Part shown: positions 1 to 7,309 of the stretch, in pieces
Numbering within the stretch: position 1 is the stretch's first letter
How the letters are laid out: the number at the start of each line of letters is the position of its first letter
Assembly: GCA_002393835.1 (NCBI GenBank)
Contig: DGTW01000028.1
Span: forward strand, 1-20,508
From: Treponema sp. UBA4326
GTDB lineage: Bacteria > Spirochaetota > Spirochaetia > Treponematales > Treponemataceae
Length of the DNA stretch: 20,508 nucleotides
Reading direction: 5' to 3'
Translations under genes and position numbers: made by a program
The notes under the pieces: model-generated
The model's input: the letters and a program-made list of their open reading frames with translations, nothing else
Told to the model about the DNA's origin: nothing
Database searches by the model: none

Positions 1-66
1 TTTTACGACCGGAAGCCATTTTTTTTATGCAGAAAGAGGTATAATGCGTTTGCCCTGGCTTTCTTT

Positions 67-100
67 CCCTATTGACATACTAGGTTAATACCAGTAAGCT
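67..100 (+). promoter_or_regulatory. Promoter with overlapping candidate operator upstream of the first ABC importer
   Basis: A perfect -35 hexamer TTGACA lies at 72-77. Seventeen bases further on is a weak -10, TAAGCT (95-100). The palindrome CCCTATTGACATACTAGGT (67-85) overlaps the -35 box and matches nine of ten half-site bases of the ACCTA-N9-TAGGT palindromes found before sbp and before the radical SAM operon. A poorer repeat, CCTG-N10-CAGG (103-120), follows and may be a second site. An operator over the -35 box implies repression. The motif is seen directly; the regulator is unknown. Confidence 0.55.
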
Positions 101-156
101 AACCTGCAATGAAAAACAGGCTTATCTAACAAAGAGGACTTTTTGGAGGAATACAA

Positions 157-1062
157 ATGAAAATCAATCGAATTGCACTTAAAATCATCTTTTTTTTCGC
201 CACTGGGCTTTTTTCTTTTGGAGGAAATGGTTTTGCCAGCGGAAAGTCTGACAAGACTGTTTCTGCGAGCCTTTCTGAGCCAAAAAATGTCGTCGCCCTT
301 TCAAAATCAATAGCGGAAATGTGGCTTTTGAGCGGAGGAAAGGTAAGGGGGACGACCAGCGATGCCCTGGAGCTTTCAGGAATCGGGGATGCTGTTTCTG
401 TCGGAAGCCTTACGACTTCAAGCCTTGAGGCGATTCTTTCTTTGGAGCCTGAACTTGTTCTTTTGACTCAGGATATTCCCCTGCACAAAAAAATGAAGGA
501 AAACCTCTCTTCACTTGGAATAAAAACCTATGTCGCTGATGTAAAATTCTTTGCAGACTACGAAAAAACAATGGCTGACTTTACCAGCCTGACTGGGCGA
601 AAAGATCTCTTTGAAAAAAATGTTCTTTCAGTAAAAAAAGAAATCGAGAAAATCATTCAGGCTCAAAAAAAGAAAACCGAATCAGCTGAAAAAGCTGCCA
701 CTTTCCTTTTCTTAAGGGCAAGTCCGACAAAAAACAAGGCTTTAAAAGAGCATTTCGGAAATGAAATCTTTGAGAATCTGGGCCTTAAATCAATTATTTC
801 TGATAAAAATCCCCTTGATGATTTGAGCGTTGAGGCAATTATTGCCAGCGACCCGGATTATATTTTTGTCGTTGCTCAGGGAAGCGAAAAACGAGCCGAA
901 GAGGCCTTTTACCGCTCCTTTGAGTCAAACCCGGCCTGGAGCAGCCTTTCTGCTGTCAAAAATGGAAGGGTAAAAATGATTCCCCGGGAACTTTTCAACT
1001 ACAAGCCCAACGAGCGATGGGCTGAGGCTTATTCTTACATTGCAGATTATCTGAATAAATAA
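157..1062 (+). CDS. Periplasmic substrate-binding protein of an iron-complex/corrinoid-type ABC importer
   Basis: A 301-residue exported protein of the TroA/BtuF-like fold (Peripla_BP_2 class), which captures a metal chelate or corrinoid in the periplasm and delivers it to a FecCD-type permease. Residues 1 to about 28 form a signal peptide with a basic start, a phenylalanine-rich hydrophobic core and a small-residue cleavage region, with no clear lipobox. The body shows the family pattern: an N-terminal lobe with VALSKSIAEMWLLSGG and the SLEAILSLEPELVLL stretch, a long helix rich in lysine near 150-180, and a second lobe with DPDYIFVV. The start is fixed by GGAGG seven bases before the ATG. 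It is first in an operon, followed after four bases by the permease. The ligand cannot be read from sequence; shared control with sulfate genes suggests a link to sulfur or Fe-S metabolism. Confidence 0.85.
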   Translation: MKINRIALKIIFFFATGLFSFGGNGFASGKSDKTVSASLSEPKNVVALSKSIAEMWLLSGGKVRGTTSDALELSGIGDAVSVGSLTTSSLEAILSLEPELVLLTQDIPLHKKMKENLSSLGIKTYVADVKFFADYEKTMADFTSLTGRKDLFEKNVLSVKKEIEKIIQAQKKKTESAEKAATFLFLRASPTKNKALKEHFGNEIFENLGLKSIISDKNPLDDLSVEAIIASDPDYIFVVAQGSEKRAEEAFYRSFESNPAWSSLSAVKNGRVKMIPRELFNYKPNERWAEAYSYIADYLNK

Positions 1063-1066
1063 AAAT

Positions 1067-2107
1067 ATGGCACACATTCCAGACTTGGCTGCAAGCCCTG
1101 CCCGAAAGATTGATTTTAAGATTCTCGTGCTTTTTGGAAGCTTTGCCTTTTGCATCTTATTTTTCCTTGAGCTTTTCGCCGGAACAAAGGGGCTTCCATT
1201 TGCGGATTCTGCCAGAACTTTTTTTGCCCAGATTTCAGGCGAGAATACGGCAGCAAGTGCAAGAATAATTCTTCTGAAAGTCCGCTTGCCAAGGGCTTTT
1301 GCCGCCATCCTTTGCGGTTCGGCCCTTTCAGTTTCGGGACTTATTCTTCAGCTTTCCCTCAACAATTCCCTCGCAGGTCCTGGAATTATCGGCGTGAATG
1401 GGGGAGCCGGTCTTTTTGTCCTTCTTTTTTCACTTTTTTTTCCTTATGTTGCCCTTGTCCGTTCTCTGGCCGCTTTTTTGGGGGCAATTCTTGCAGTCCT
1501 GACGGTTTACTTTATAAGCCGGCAGGCTGGAGTTTCAAAGACGACTCTCGTTCTTTCCGGGGTTGCGGTTTCTTCAATGATGACGGCTGGAATTGATGTG
1601 ATTATCACCCTTAAGCCTGAAATCGTTGCCGACAAGGTTGCCTTTTCTCTGGGTGGTTTTCAGAATCTTAATCTTTCTTCCCTTTACATTGCCTTTCCCG
1701 TGATTCTTCTTTCGCTGGCAGGAAGCCTGCTTCTTTCTTCTGGAATTGACCTCTTTCAGCTTGGTGACGAAACGGCTTTTGGCCTGGGGCTTAATGTAAA
1801 AAAATGCCGCCTTTTGGGAATCATAATTTCAGGACTTCTGGCAGGAGCAAGCGTGAGTGTCTGCGGTCTTCTTGGTTTTGTGGGGCTTTTGATTCCCAAT
1901 CTCATCCGCCTTTTCAGCAAAAATGATACTAAGAGAAACATAATTCTATCTTCACTTTTGGGAGCGGACTTTCTTCTTTTATGTGACCTTCTGGCCAGGA
2001 TTCTTTTCTTTCCTTATGAGCTTCCGGTTGGTCTTTTTCTTTCCTGTCTTGGCTCTCCGTTTTTTATCTGGATGCTGATTTCAAAAAAGAAGAGGCTTTC
2101 GGTATGA
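1067..2107 (+). CDS. FecCD-family ABC transporter permease
   Basis: A 346-residue inner-membrane permease for iron complexes or corrinoids. It has many hydrophobic segments along its whole length, as expected for the roughly ten-helix FecCD/BtuC family. Family landmarks include the RLPRAFAAILCGSALSVSG region (73-91), the small-residue stretch around PGIIGVNGGAG (105-115), and GFVGLLIPNLIR (270-281), the segment that contacts the ATPase. Most relatives have VPH at that last site; here it is IPN. The start is four bases after the preceding stop and has no good Shine-Dalgarno sequence, so translation is probably coupled to the binding-protein gene. The 3' end overlaps the ATPase start by four bases (ATGA). 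Confidence 0.92.
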   Translation: MAHIPDLAASPARKIDFKILVLFGSFAFCILFFLELFAGTKGLPFADSARTFFAQISGENTAASARIILLKVRLPRAFAAILCGSALSVSGLILQLSLNNSLAGPGIIGVNGGAGLFVLLFSLFFPYVALVRSLAAFLGAILAVLTVYFISRQAGVSKTTLVLSGVAVSSMMTAGIDVIITLKPEIVADKVAFSLGGFQNLNLSSLYIAFPVILLSLAGSLLLSSGIDLFQLGDETAFGLGLNVKKCRLLGIIISGLLAGASVSVCGLLGFVGLLIPNLIRLFSKNDTKRNIILSSLLGADFLLLCDLLARILFFPYELPVGLFLSCLGSPFFIWMLISKKKRLSV

Positions 2108-2877
2108 TTGAAATTGAGAATTTACGGGCCGCCTATAGCGGAAAGAATATACTGAATGTTGAAAAACTCAGCCTTGAAGACGGAAAAATTACGGCTATTG
2201 TCGGCCTGAACGGTAGCGGAAAATCCACCCTCTTAAAAAGTCTGCTTGGAATGAAAAGAGGGGAAAGGGGAAATTCGGGTCGGGTTCTCATTGACGGAAA
2301 AAATCTTTCTTCACTTTCGCACAAGGAACGGGCGCGTCTTGTAGGCTATCTTCCCCAGATAAATCAAAATGCGAATCTTGATGTTTACACTCTTGTCTGC
2401 CATGGCCGCTTTCCTTATCTTGGATATTCGAAAATTCTTGGTGAAAATGACCGCCTTCTTGTTGAAAACGCCCTCCGCCTCACCGACATGTGGGAAAAAA
2501 AAGATAAAAACTTAGGCGAAATTTCTGGCGGCGAGAGACAGAGGGCCTATCTTGCCATGGTCATTGCCCAGGACACCAAGATGATTCTTCTGGACGAGCC
2601 TGCCACCTACATGGACATTAAGCATCAGATTGAGGTCCTTGATGTCCTTTCAAGGCTGGCTCAGAGCGGAAAGGGAATAGTCCTCACCAGCCATGACCTT
2701 CCGCAGAGCTTTAGCATTTGTGACAAAGTTTGCCTCATGCAGGAAGGAAAGATTGTCGCTCAGGGAAGCGGAGAAGAAGTGCTTTCTGACGGAGAGTCTG
2801 TTCGCTCTGTCATGGGGGTGAGTCTTAAAAAAATCAGCGACAGTGATTCTATTTATCAATACAATTTAGTAAGATAG
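2104..2877 (+). CDS. ABC transporter ATPase (FecE/BtuD-like)
   Basis: A 257-residue cytoplasmic ATPase that powers the adjacent FecCD-type permease. Walker A is GLNGSGKST (34-42), the Q-loop is GYLPQ (81-85), the ABC signature is SGGERQR (141-147), and Walker B is MILLDEP (160-166), followed by the TYMDIKHQ D-loop region typical of iron-chelate importers; the switch histidine is in LTSHD. Length is normal for the family. It overlaps the permease by four bases, so the three genes form a complete importer. There is no clear terminator behind it, and the beta-barrel gene begins 121 bases later, so read-through is possible. Confidence 0.94.
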   Translation: MIEIENLRAAYSGKNILNVEKLSLEDGKITAIVGLNGSGKSTLLKSLLGMKRGERGNSGRVLIDGKNLSSLSHKERARLVGYLPQINQNANLDVYTLVCHGRFPYLGYSKILGENDRLLVENALRLTDMWEKKDKNLGEISGGERQRAYLAMVIAQDTKMILLDEPATYMDIKHQIEVLDVLSRLAQSGKGIVLTSHDLPQSFSICDKVCLMQEGKIVAQGSGEEVLSDGESVRSVMGVSLKKISDSDSIYQYNLVR

Positions 2878-2998
2878 CTTTCCCTGACAAGTTAAATGTG
2901 TAATTTTAAATCGGTGTGATGACAGGGCAGCAAGCGTAGTCTAAATCACCATAAAGGTCTGAGTTTATTCATTTTTATTTATTTTTCAGGAGTTTTTT
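2878..2998 (+). other. Intergenic leader upstream of the beta-barrel gene
   Basis: An A/T-rich 121-base gap. No CCTA-N9-TAGG operator, strong terminator hairpin or convincing known riboswitch was found. A CTGACA at about 2883 could be a -35 box but lacks a good -10 at the right distance. AGGAG six bases before the ATG at 2999 is the ribosome binding site. Read-through from the ABC operon is therefore the simplest source of transcription. Confidence 0.4.
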
Positions 2999-4177
2999 AT
3001 GAAAAAACTTATTCTTACCGGACTCGGTTTGCTTGCTGCATTCAGCCTGTCAGCAGCCGATTTTACTGCAAGCGGAAAAATCCTTGTCGGCGGAAATGCC
3101 GCTCAGAAGACATGGGATTCTTCTTTTTCTGAATCAACTACAGAGTGGGGCGGAGCCTACCTTATGGGCGACTTTACCCTTTCAAGCTCAAGGCTCACGG
3201 CTGGTGGAAAAATTTACTATCGTGTAAAAAATTATGATGACTCAAAGGATGTGGATAAGGACAAGGATTTTGCTCAGGAAGTAGAAATCAAGCGAGCCTA
3301 TCTTCGCTACCGCCCCTTTGGCGACAAAAAGCTTGAAGTTTCAATCGGAAAGCTTTATTCCTACTATTTGACAGGCAATTATTTCCAGCTGGCAGAAATT
3401 TACACAGGTTCAAGCCGCTGGGGAAAAACAGGCCTTGGTGCAAAATCACAGGTTAATGGCTTTACTTTTGGAGCAGCCCTGCCGCTTACGGAAAGCTATG
3501 TGGAATTTAAAAATGCCATTGGAGGATTTGCCGCACTTGAATACAATTTCGCCAGCCTTAACGAAAACCTTCCTCTTTCACTTGGTTTTTCTTTGGGAAG
3601 TGATTATGCGGCAAGTGAAAAAGAAGACTCAAAGACCAAAATTGTTACAAGGACTGACAGCAGGGAAACTTACTGGACTTTGAGTGCCAACTATGCCCCG
3701 AAATTTACGGGTTTTGTCTCAAAATTTAATGCCACCCTTTCATTTTCTTACAATTCGGAAGCCTATGTGGCAAGCTCTGTCTTTAAGAACGTGACGAATT
3801 ATTCTTCAGTTCCCCGCTCAAATTTTGCTTCACTCAACTTCCGCTCGAATTTCGGGCCAGTCCAGCTTATCCTTGAAGGAGAGGCCGGACATTCTCTCGA
3901 AAAGCACATCGTTCCCCTTTATGCAGGAAGCCAGCTTTTGATTCCGATTGTTGACCATGTGGCCTTTAAGCCCCGCTTTTACTACTACGCCGCCCTTGAT
4001 GACTCTGATTCAGACGCAAGCCGCCAGAGTTTTGAATTTTATCCCCGGGCCTGGATTACGGCCGGTCAGTGGACGATTTCACTGGGAGCTGATTTTATCA
4101 ACAAGCAGGTTACAAAAGACGACTGGAAGTGGGAATGGTCGATTCCATTCTATGTAGAATATAAGGTCGGAAAGTAA
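2999..4177 (+). CDS. Predicted outer-membrane beta-barrel protein, unnamed
   Basis: A 392-residue exported protein. Residues 1 to about 20 are a clear signal peptide ending in SLSA before AD. The mature protein has alternating polar and hydrophobic/aromatic residues in many short strands, for example KIYYRV, AYLRYRPF, LEVSIGKLYSYY, FGAALPL, LSLGFSLGSDY and PFYVEYKV, with charged or Asn/Ser-rich turns between them. This fits a porin-like barrel. I do not recognise a named family, and the C-terminus ends VGK, not with the aromatic residue typical of proteobacterial porins. Its position behind an ABC importer suggests it could be the outer-membrane entry route for the same nutrient, but this is inference. 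The AGGAG ribosome binding site fixes the start. Confidence 0.7.
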   Translation: MKKLILTGLGLLAAFSLSAADFTASGKILVGGNAAQKTWDSSFSESTTEWGGAYLMGDFTLSSSRLTAGGKIYYRVKNYDDSKDVDKDKDFAQEVEIKRAYLRYRPFGDKKLEVSIGKLYSYYLTGNYFQLAEIYTGSSRWGKTGLGAKSQVNGFTFGAALPLTESYVEFKNAIGGFAALEYNFASLNENLPLSLGFSLGSDYAASEKEDSKTKIVTRTDSRETYWTLSANYAPKFTGFVSKFNATLSFSYNSEAYVASSVFKNVTNYSSVPRSNFASLNFRSNFGPVQLILEGEAGHSLEKHIVPLYAGSQLLIPIVDHVAFKPRFYYYAALDDSDSDASRQSFEFYPRAWITAGQWTISLGADFINKQVTKDDWKWEWSIPFYVEYKVGK

Positions 4178-4226
4178 AAAAAGTCTAGATGGGCAAATGT
4201 CGAGTTTTTAATTTGTAGACTAATGT

Positions 4227-4386
4227 AAAAAAAACAGGCGCGAAGGAGTAAAACGACTTACGGGAAGGTTCGCTTTTGTGCTGCCGCGTAAGCGGCAATC
4301 GTAATAATTACAAGCACAAAACGCATGTAGCAGGCGAGATGAGCGTCCCGATAAGTCGTTGTTACGACTGGGAGCCTGTTTTTTTT
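4227..4386. terminator. Large branched inverted repeat, probable bidirectional terminator
   Basis: A8 plus CAGGC (4227-4239) pairs perfectly with GCCTG plus T8 (4374-4386). Inside, 4248-4265 pairs with 4346-4365 with small bulges; TTTTGTGC (4274-4281) pairs with GCACAAAA (4314-4321); and at the apex TGCCGC (4282-4287) and GCGGCA (4292-4297) close a GTAA tetraloop. It separates the convergent beta-barrel and cysN genes and offers a T-tract in both directions. At about 160 bases and with several nested stems it is much larger than a normal terminator, so it may also be a dispersed repeat or a structured RNA. Confidence 0.65.
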
Positions 4387-4403
4387 GTTTGTATTTGATT
4401 ACC

Positions 4404-6071
4404 CTAGATTGAATAATCTTCCGCAGCTGAAACAAAGGCCGTTTTCTTTCGGATTGTTTGGGCTACATCGCCGGCATTTGTCTCAGAAAGATTTTCCTGC
4501 CAATTTTCATACCAGGCAATTTTTTCAGACTCAGATTTTTCTTTTTTCTGCCTTGCGTCAAGCTCCAGAAGAACTACAAGGCCTGCCTCATAGAGATGGC
4601 GGGCGACTGAAATATAGTCTTCATCGGCTTTTGGCATGTAACGGTAGGTGTGGCGGCCTGAATCTGCCAGTTTCTTTTCAACTGATGCGACAAATTCTTC
4701 AGTTACGCCGTTCTGCCCCAGAATGAACTGGGCAATCAGTGGCGATTGAAGCTTTAAGGCGGCGCGTCGGTCTCTGTCTACAGTAAAAGACTGATTTTCG
4801 CCGGAGTTAGTAATACCGGTCACGACTCCGCAGGCACTTGTCATGTTGCTGATTCGGTCAATCAGTATGAATTCGCCAAGAGTGTGGTTATTCTTGAAGA
4901 GGTCGAGGACAATCGGCTCTGTTACGCTTATGCCGCACACTGCGATTTCATTCTTTTTGAGGGAAGAGCATTTTTTTTCGGCTCCTGTGTTTACATCAAT
5001 AGAGTGTTCTATGCTGGTCACTAAGCCCGGAATCTGCTTGCTTCCGATTTTTACGAAGAAATTTTTGCCTCTTTCAAGCTCGCTGTCATCCATCCAGAGA
5101 ATTGTGGCGGTAAAATTTGAGGCAAGGGGCAGGCTCAGGTCTTTGGTGAAGACACAACCCCGGCTTACATCAACTTCCCGGTCCAAGACTATGTTGACGG
5201 CTTTTCCCCTGGAAGCCTCATTCTTTTCGTCAAAGCCGGCCAGAATCTTTTTGACCTTGGCCTTTTCGCCGCTCGGTAAGGTTGTGATTTCATCTCCGAC
5301 TTTTACTGATCCCCGCTCAATCTGCCCCATAAAGCCGCGGAATTCGTGATTTGGACGGCAAACCCGCTGAACAGGCATGTAAAAGCCTTCTTCATCAGAG
5401 ATTTCATTTGTCTCAACGCTTTCAAGCTGGGAAAGAATTGTCTTTCCCTTGTACCAGGTCATGTTGGAGCTTTCTTTTGTGATATTGTCGCCTTCGGTTG
5501 CGCTGACCGGAATAATGACCACATCCTGCAATGAAAGCTCGCTGATGATTTGATTGATTTGAGCTTTGACTTCATTGAAACGATTCTCGCCATAACCAGC
5601 CAGATCCATTTTGTTTACGGCAAAAATGAAGTGTTTGATTCCCATAAGGGAGCAGATTCTTGCGTGGCGGCGAGTCTGAATCAGGACTCCGTGAACTGCA
5701 TCTACGAGAATTATTGCAAGGTCAGCGAAAGAGGCTCCGACGGCCATGTTTCTTGTGTATTCTTCGTGTCCCGGCGTGTCTGCAACGATGAAACTTCTCT
5801 TTTCGGTAGAAAAATACCTGTAAGCCACATCGATTGTAATTCCCTGTTCCCGTTCTGCCATTAGGCCGTCAAGAAGGAGGGAATAGTCAATTTTTCCGCC
5901 TCGGCTTCCGACTTTAGATTCCAGCTGCAGAGACTGTTCCTGATCTGCGTAAAGCAATTTTGCATCGTAGAGAATGTGGCCGATGAGGGTTGATTTTCCG
6001 TCATCAACGCTTCCGCAGGTAATGAATTTTAAAAGTCCTTTTGTCTTTGACGCTGTTTTTGATGTGCTCAT
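4404..6071 (-). CDS. cysN: Sulfate adenylyltransferase large subunit (GTPase) with a degenerate APS-kinase-like tail
   Basis: CysN is the GTPase that, with CysD, makes adenosine 5'-phosphosulfate (APS) from ATP and sulfate. The G1 loop is GSVDDGKST (20-28), the G2 region is REQGITIDVAYRYF, G3 is DTPGHEEY (98-105) and G4 is NKMD (153-156). The EF-Tu-like domains 2 and 3 run to about residue 420, ending in LIDRISNM. The protein is 555 residues, against about 475 for stand-alone CysN and over 600 for CysN-CysC fusions. Residues 432-506 resemble the start of APS kinase (VEKKL, GRHTY, YEAGLVVLLEL), but the P-loop position reads GQNGVTEEF with no GKS/T, so kinase activity is not expected. Its start shares one base with the cysD stop (TAATG). 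Last gene of the sulfate operon. Confidence 0.95.
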   Translation of the reverse strand: MSTSKTASKTKGLLKFITCGSVDDGKSTLIGHILYDAKLLYADQEQSLQLESKVGSRGGKIDYSLLLDGLMAEREQGITIDVAYRYFSTEKRSFIVADTPGHEEYTRNMAVGASFADLAIILVDAVHGVLIQTRRHARICSLMGIKHFIFAVNKMDLAGYGENRFNEVKAQINQIISELSLQDVVIIPVSATEGDNITKESSNMTWYKGKTILSQLESVETNEISDEEGFYMPVQRVCRPNHEFRGFMGQIERGSVKVGDEITTLPSGEKAKVKKILAGFDEKNEASRGKAVNIVLDREVDVSRGCVFTKDLSLPLASNFTATILWMDDSELERGKNFFVKIGSKQIPGLVTSIEHSIDVNTGAEKKCSSLKKNEIAVCGISVTEPIVLDLFKNNHTLGEFILIDRISNMTSACGVVTGITNSGENQSFTVDRDRRAALKLQSPLIAQFILGQNGVTEEFVASVEKKLADSGRHTYRYMPKADEDYISVARHLYEAGLVVLLELDARQKKEKSESEKIAWYENWQENLSETNAGDVAQTIRKKTAFVSAAEDYSI

Positions 6072-6973
6072 TAGAAGTAGCCCTCCCTCTTTCTTTTTTC
6101 CATGCTTGCCGCTCCGCCGTCCTTGTCAATCACGCGGCTTGTGCGCTCGCTGGTGACTGCTGAAAGCGTTTCATCGATGATTCCGTCCAGAGTGTTTGCA
6201 GTGCTGTAAACGCCGCCTGTAAGGGGGTAGCAGCCCAAAGTTCGGAAACGAACTGACTTGTGAAGGATTTTTTCGCCTTCCCGCAATTTGAGGCGGTCAT
6301 CATCCACTAGAATGATTGAGCCGTCCCGTTCGATTACAGGCCTCTCCTCTGCAAAGTAAAGGGAGACAATTTCAATGTTCTCTCTCTTGATGTACTGCCA
6401 GATGTCCTTTTCAGTCCAGTTTGAGAGGGGAAAGACGCGGATACTCTCGCCCTTGTGAATCTGGGTGTTGTAGAGCTTCCACATTTCAGGCCTCTGGTTT
6501 TTGGGATCCCATGCTTGGGCGGAATTCCTGAAGCTGAAAACCCTTTCCTTGGCACGGGATTTTTCTTCATCTCGCCGTCCGCCTCCAAAAGCTGCGGTAA
6601 AGCCGTACTGGGTCAGTGCCTGCTTTAATGCCTGGGTTTTCATAATATCGGTGTAAGCTGAGCCATGGTCAAAGGGATTGATTCCGGCCTTGACTCCCTC
6701 CTGATTTGTGTAGACCAGCATGTCCAGTCCGTATTTTTTTGCCACATGGTCACGGAAAGAAATCATTTCGTGAAATTTCCAGGTTGTGTCAATGTGAAGG
6801 AAGGGAAAAGGCGGTTTTTCAGGATAAAATGCCTTGAGGGCAAGATGCAGCATGACAGAACTGTCTTTTCCGATTGAGTAAAGCATGACTGGTTTTTCAC
6901 ATTCTGCCGCTACTTCGCGGATGATGTAAATTGCCTCTGCCTCCAGTTCGTCCAAATGGGATAATTCACTCAT
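6071..6973 (-). CDS. cysD: Sulfate adenylyltransferase subunit 2
   Basis: A 300-residue PP-loop ATP pyrophosphatase that condenses ATP with sulfate to form APS while CysN hydrolyses GTP. The PP-loop motif SIGKDSS is at 33-39. Other family blocks are present: [45 protein letters not shown] and [12 protein letters not shown]. Length matches the E. coli enzyme closely. The C-terminus, with [12 protein letters not shown], is the usual CysD ending. GGAGG precedes the ATG, and the gene starts 21 bases after aprB. Confidence 0.97.
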   Translation of the reverse strand: MSELSHLDELEAEAIYIIREVAAECEKPVMLYSIGKDSSVMLHLALKAFYPEKPPFPFLHIDTTWKFHEMISFRDHVAKKYGLDMLVYTNQEGVKAGINPFDHGSAYTDIMKTQALKQALTQYGFTAAFGGGRRDEEKSRAKERVFSFRNSAQAWDPKNQRPEMWKLYNTQIHKGESIRVFPLSNWTEKDIWQYIKRENIEIVSLYFAEERPVIERDGSIILVDDDRLKLREGEKILHKSVRFRTLGCYPLTGGVYSTANTLDGIIDETLSAVTSERTSRVIDKDGGAASMEKRKREGYF

Positions 6974-6994
6974 TATGAGCCTCCAAAAATTGAA

Positions 6995-7309
6995 TCAGTA
7001 TTTATTCGACTGGCTTCCGTCTACGACAATTTCCTGCAGAGAGCCGTCGCTCTTTCTTACAGTCCATGTCCTGACGGAGCCTTTTGTTGAAACGGTAAGC
7101 TCTGCCCCCCTTCCGCCGATGTCAGCTCCCAAAAAGAAGCTGATTGCCTGAGCAGGGCAGGCCTTTACGCAGCTGGTACAGCCCCAGCAGTCCCTTTCGT
7201 GCTTTATAAAAGCCCTTTTATCTGAGGCCAGCTTGATTAGGTTTCCGGGGCAGACTTCAACGCAGCTTTTGCAGCCTATGCACTTATCCTGCTTAATTCT
7301 GATGCTCAT
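6995..7309 (-). CDS. aprB: Adenylylsulfate reductase beta-like ferredoxin subunit (short AprB)
   Basis: A 104-residue iron-sulfur protein that should pass electrons to the FAD of AprA for reducing APS to sulfite and AMP. Two C-x2-C-x2-C-x3-C-P motifs are visible, with cysteines at 10, 13, 16, 20 and 41, 44, 47, 51, which would hold two [4Fe-4S] clusters. AprB of dissimilatory sulfate reducers is about 150 residues or more and has a tail wrapping around AprA; most of that tail is absent here. This fits a shortened, assimilatory-type enzyme. It overlaps aprA by 17 bases and precedes cysD. A generic ferredoxin is possible, but the context is strongly specific. Confidence 0.85.
   Translation of the reverse strand: MSIRIKQDKCIGCKSCVEVCPGNLIKLASDKRAFIKHERDCWGCTSCVKACPAQAISFFLGADIGGRGAELTVSTKGSVRTWTVRKSDGSLQEIVVDGSQSNKY

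Noticed and set aside
1..20. Start of a minus-strand gene running off the left edge (ATG at 20, reading MASGRK)
   Set aside because: Only six codons are visible and no ribosome binding site precedes the ATG, so it cannot be supported.
40..45. Perfect TATAAT on the plus strand as a second promoter for the first importer
   Set aside because: No -35 hexamer lies at a suitable distance; the TTGACA at 72-77 is a better anchor.
925..1308. Minus-strand open frame across the binding protein/permease junction
   Set aside because: It lies antisense to two well-supported genes and has no family resemblance or ribosome site.
2878..2998. Cobalamin or other riboswitch before the beta-barrel gene
   Set aside because: A GGTG/CACC pairing and a GACAGGGCAGC stretch caught the eye, but the conserved B12-box and core elements are missing and there is no strong stem set.
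4227..4386. Integron attC recombination site
   Set aside because: The long imperfect dyad resembles attC in layout, but no GTTRRRY/RYYYAAC core pair is found at the expected ends, and the gene order shows no cassette array or integrase.
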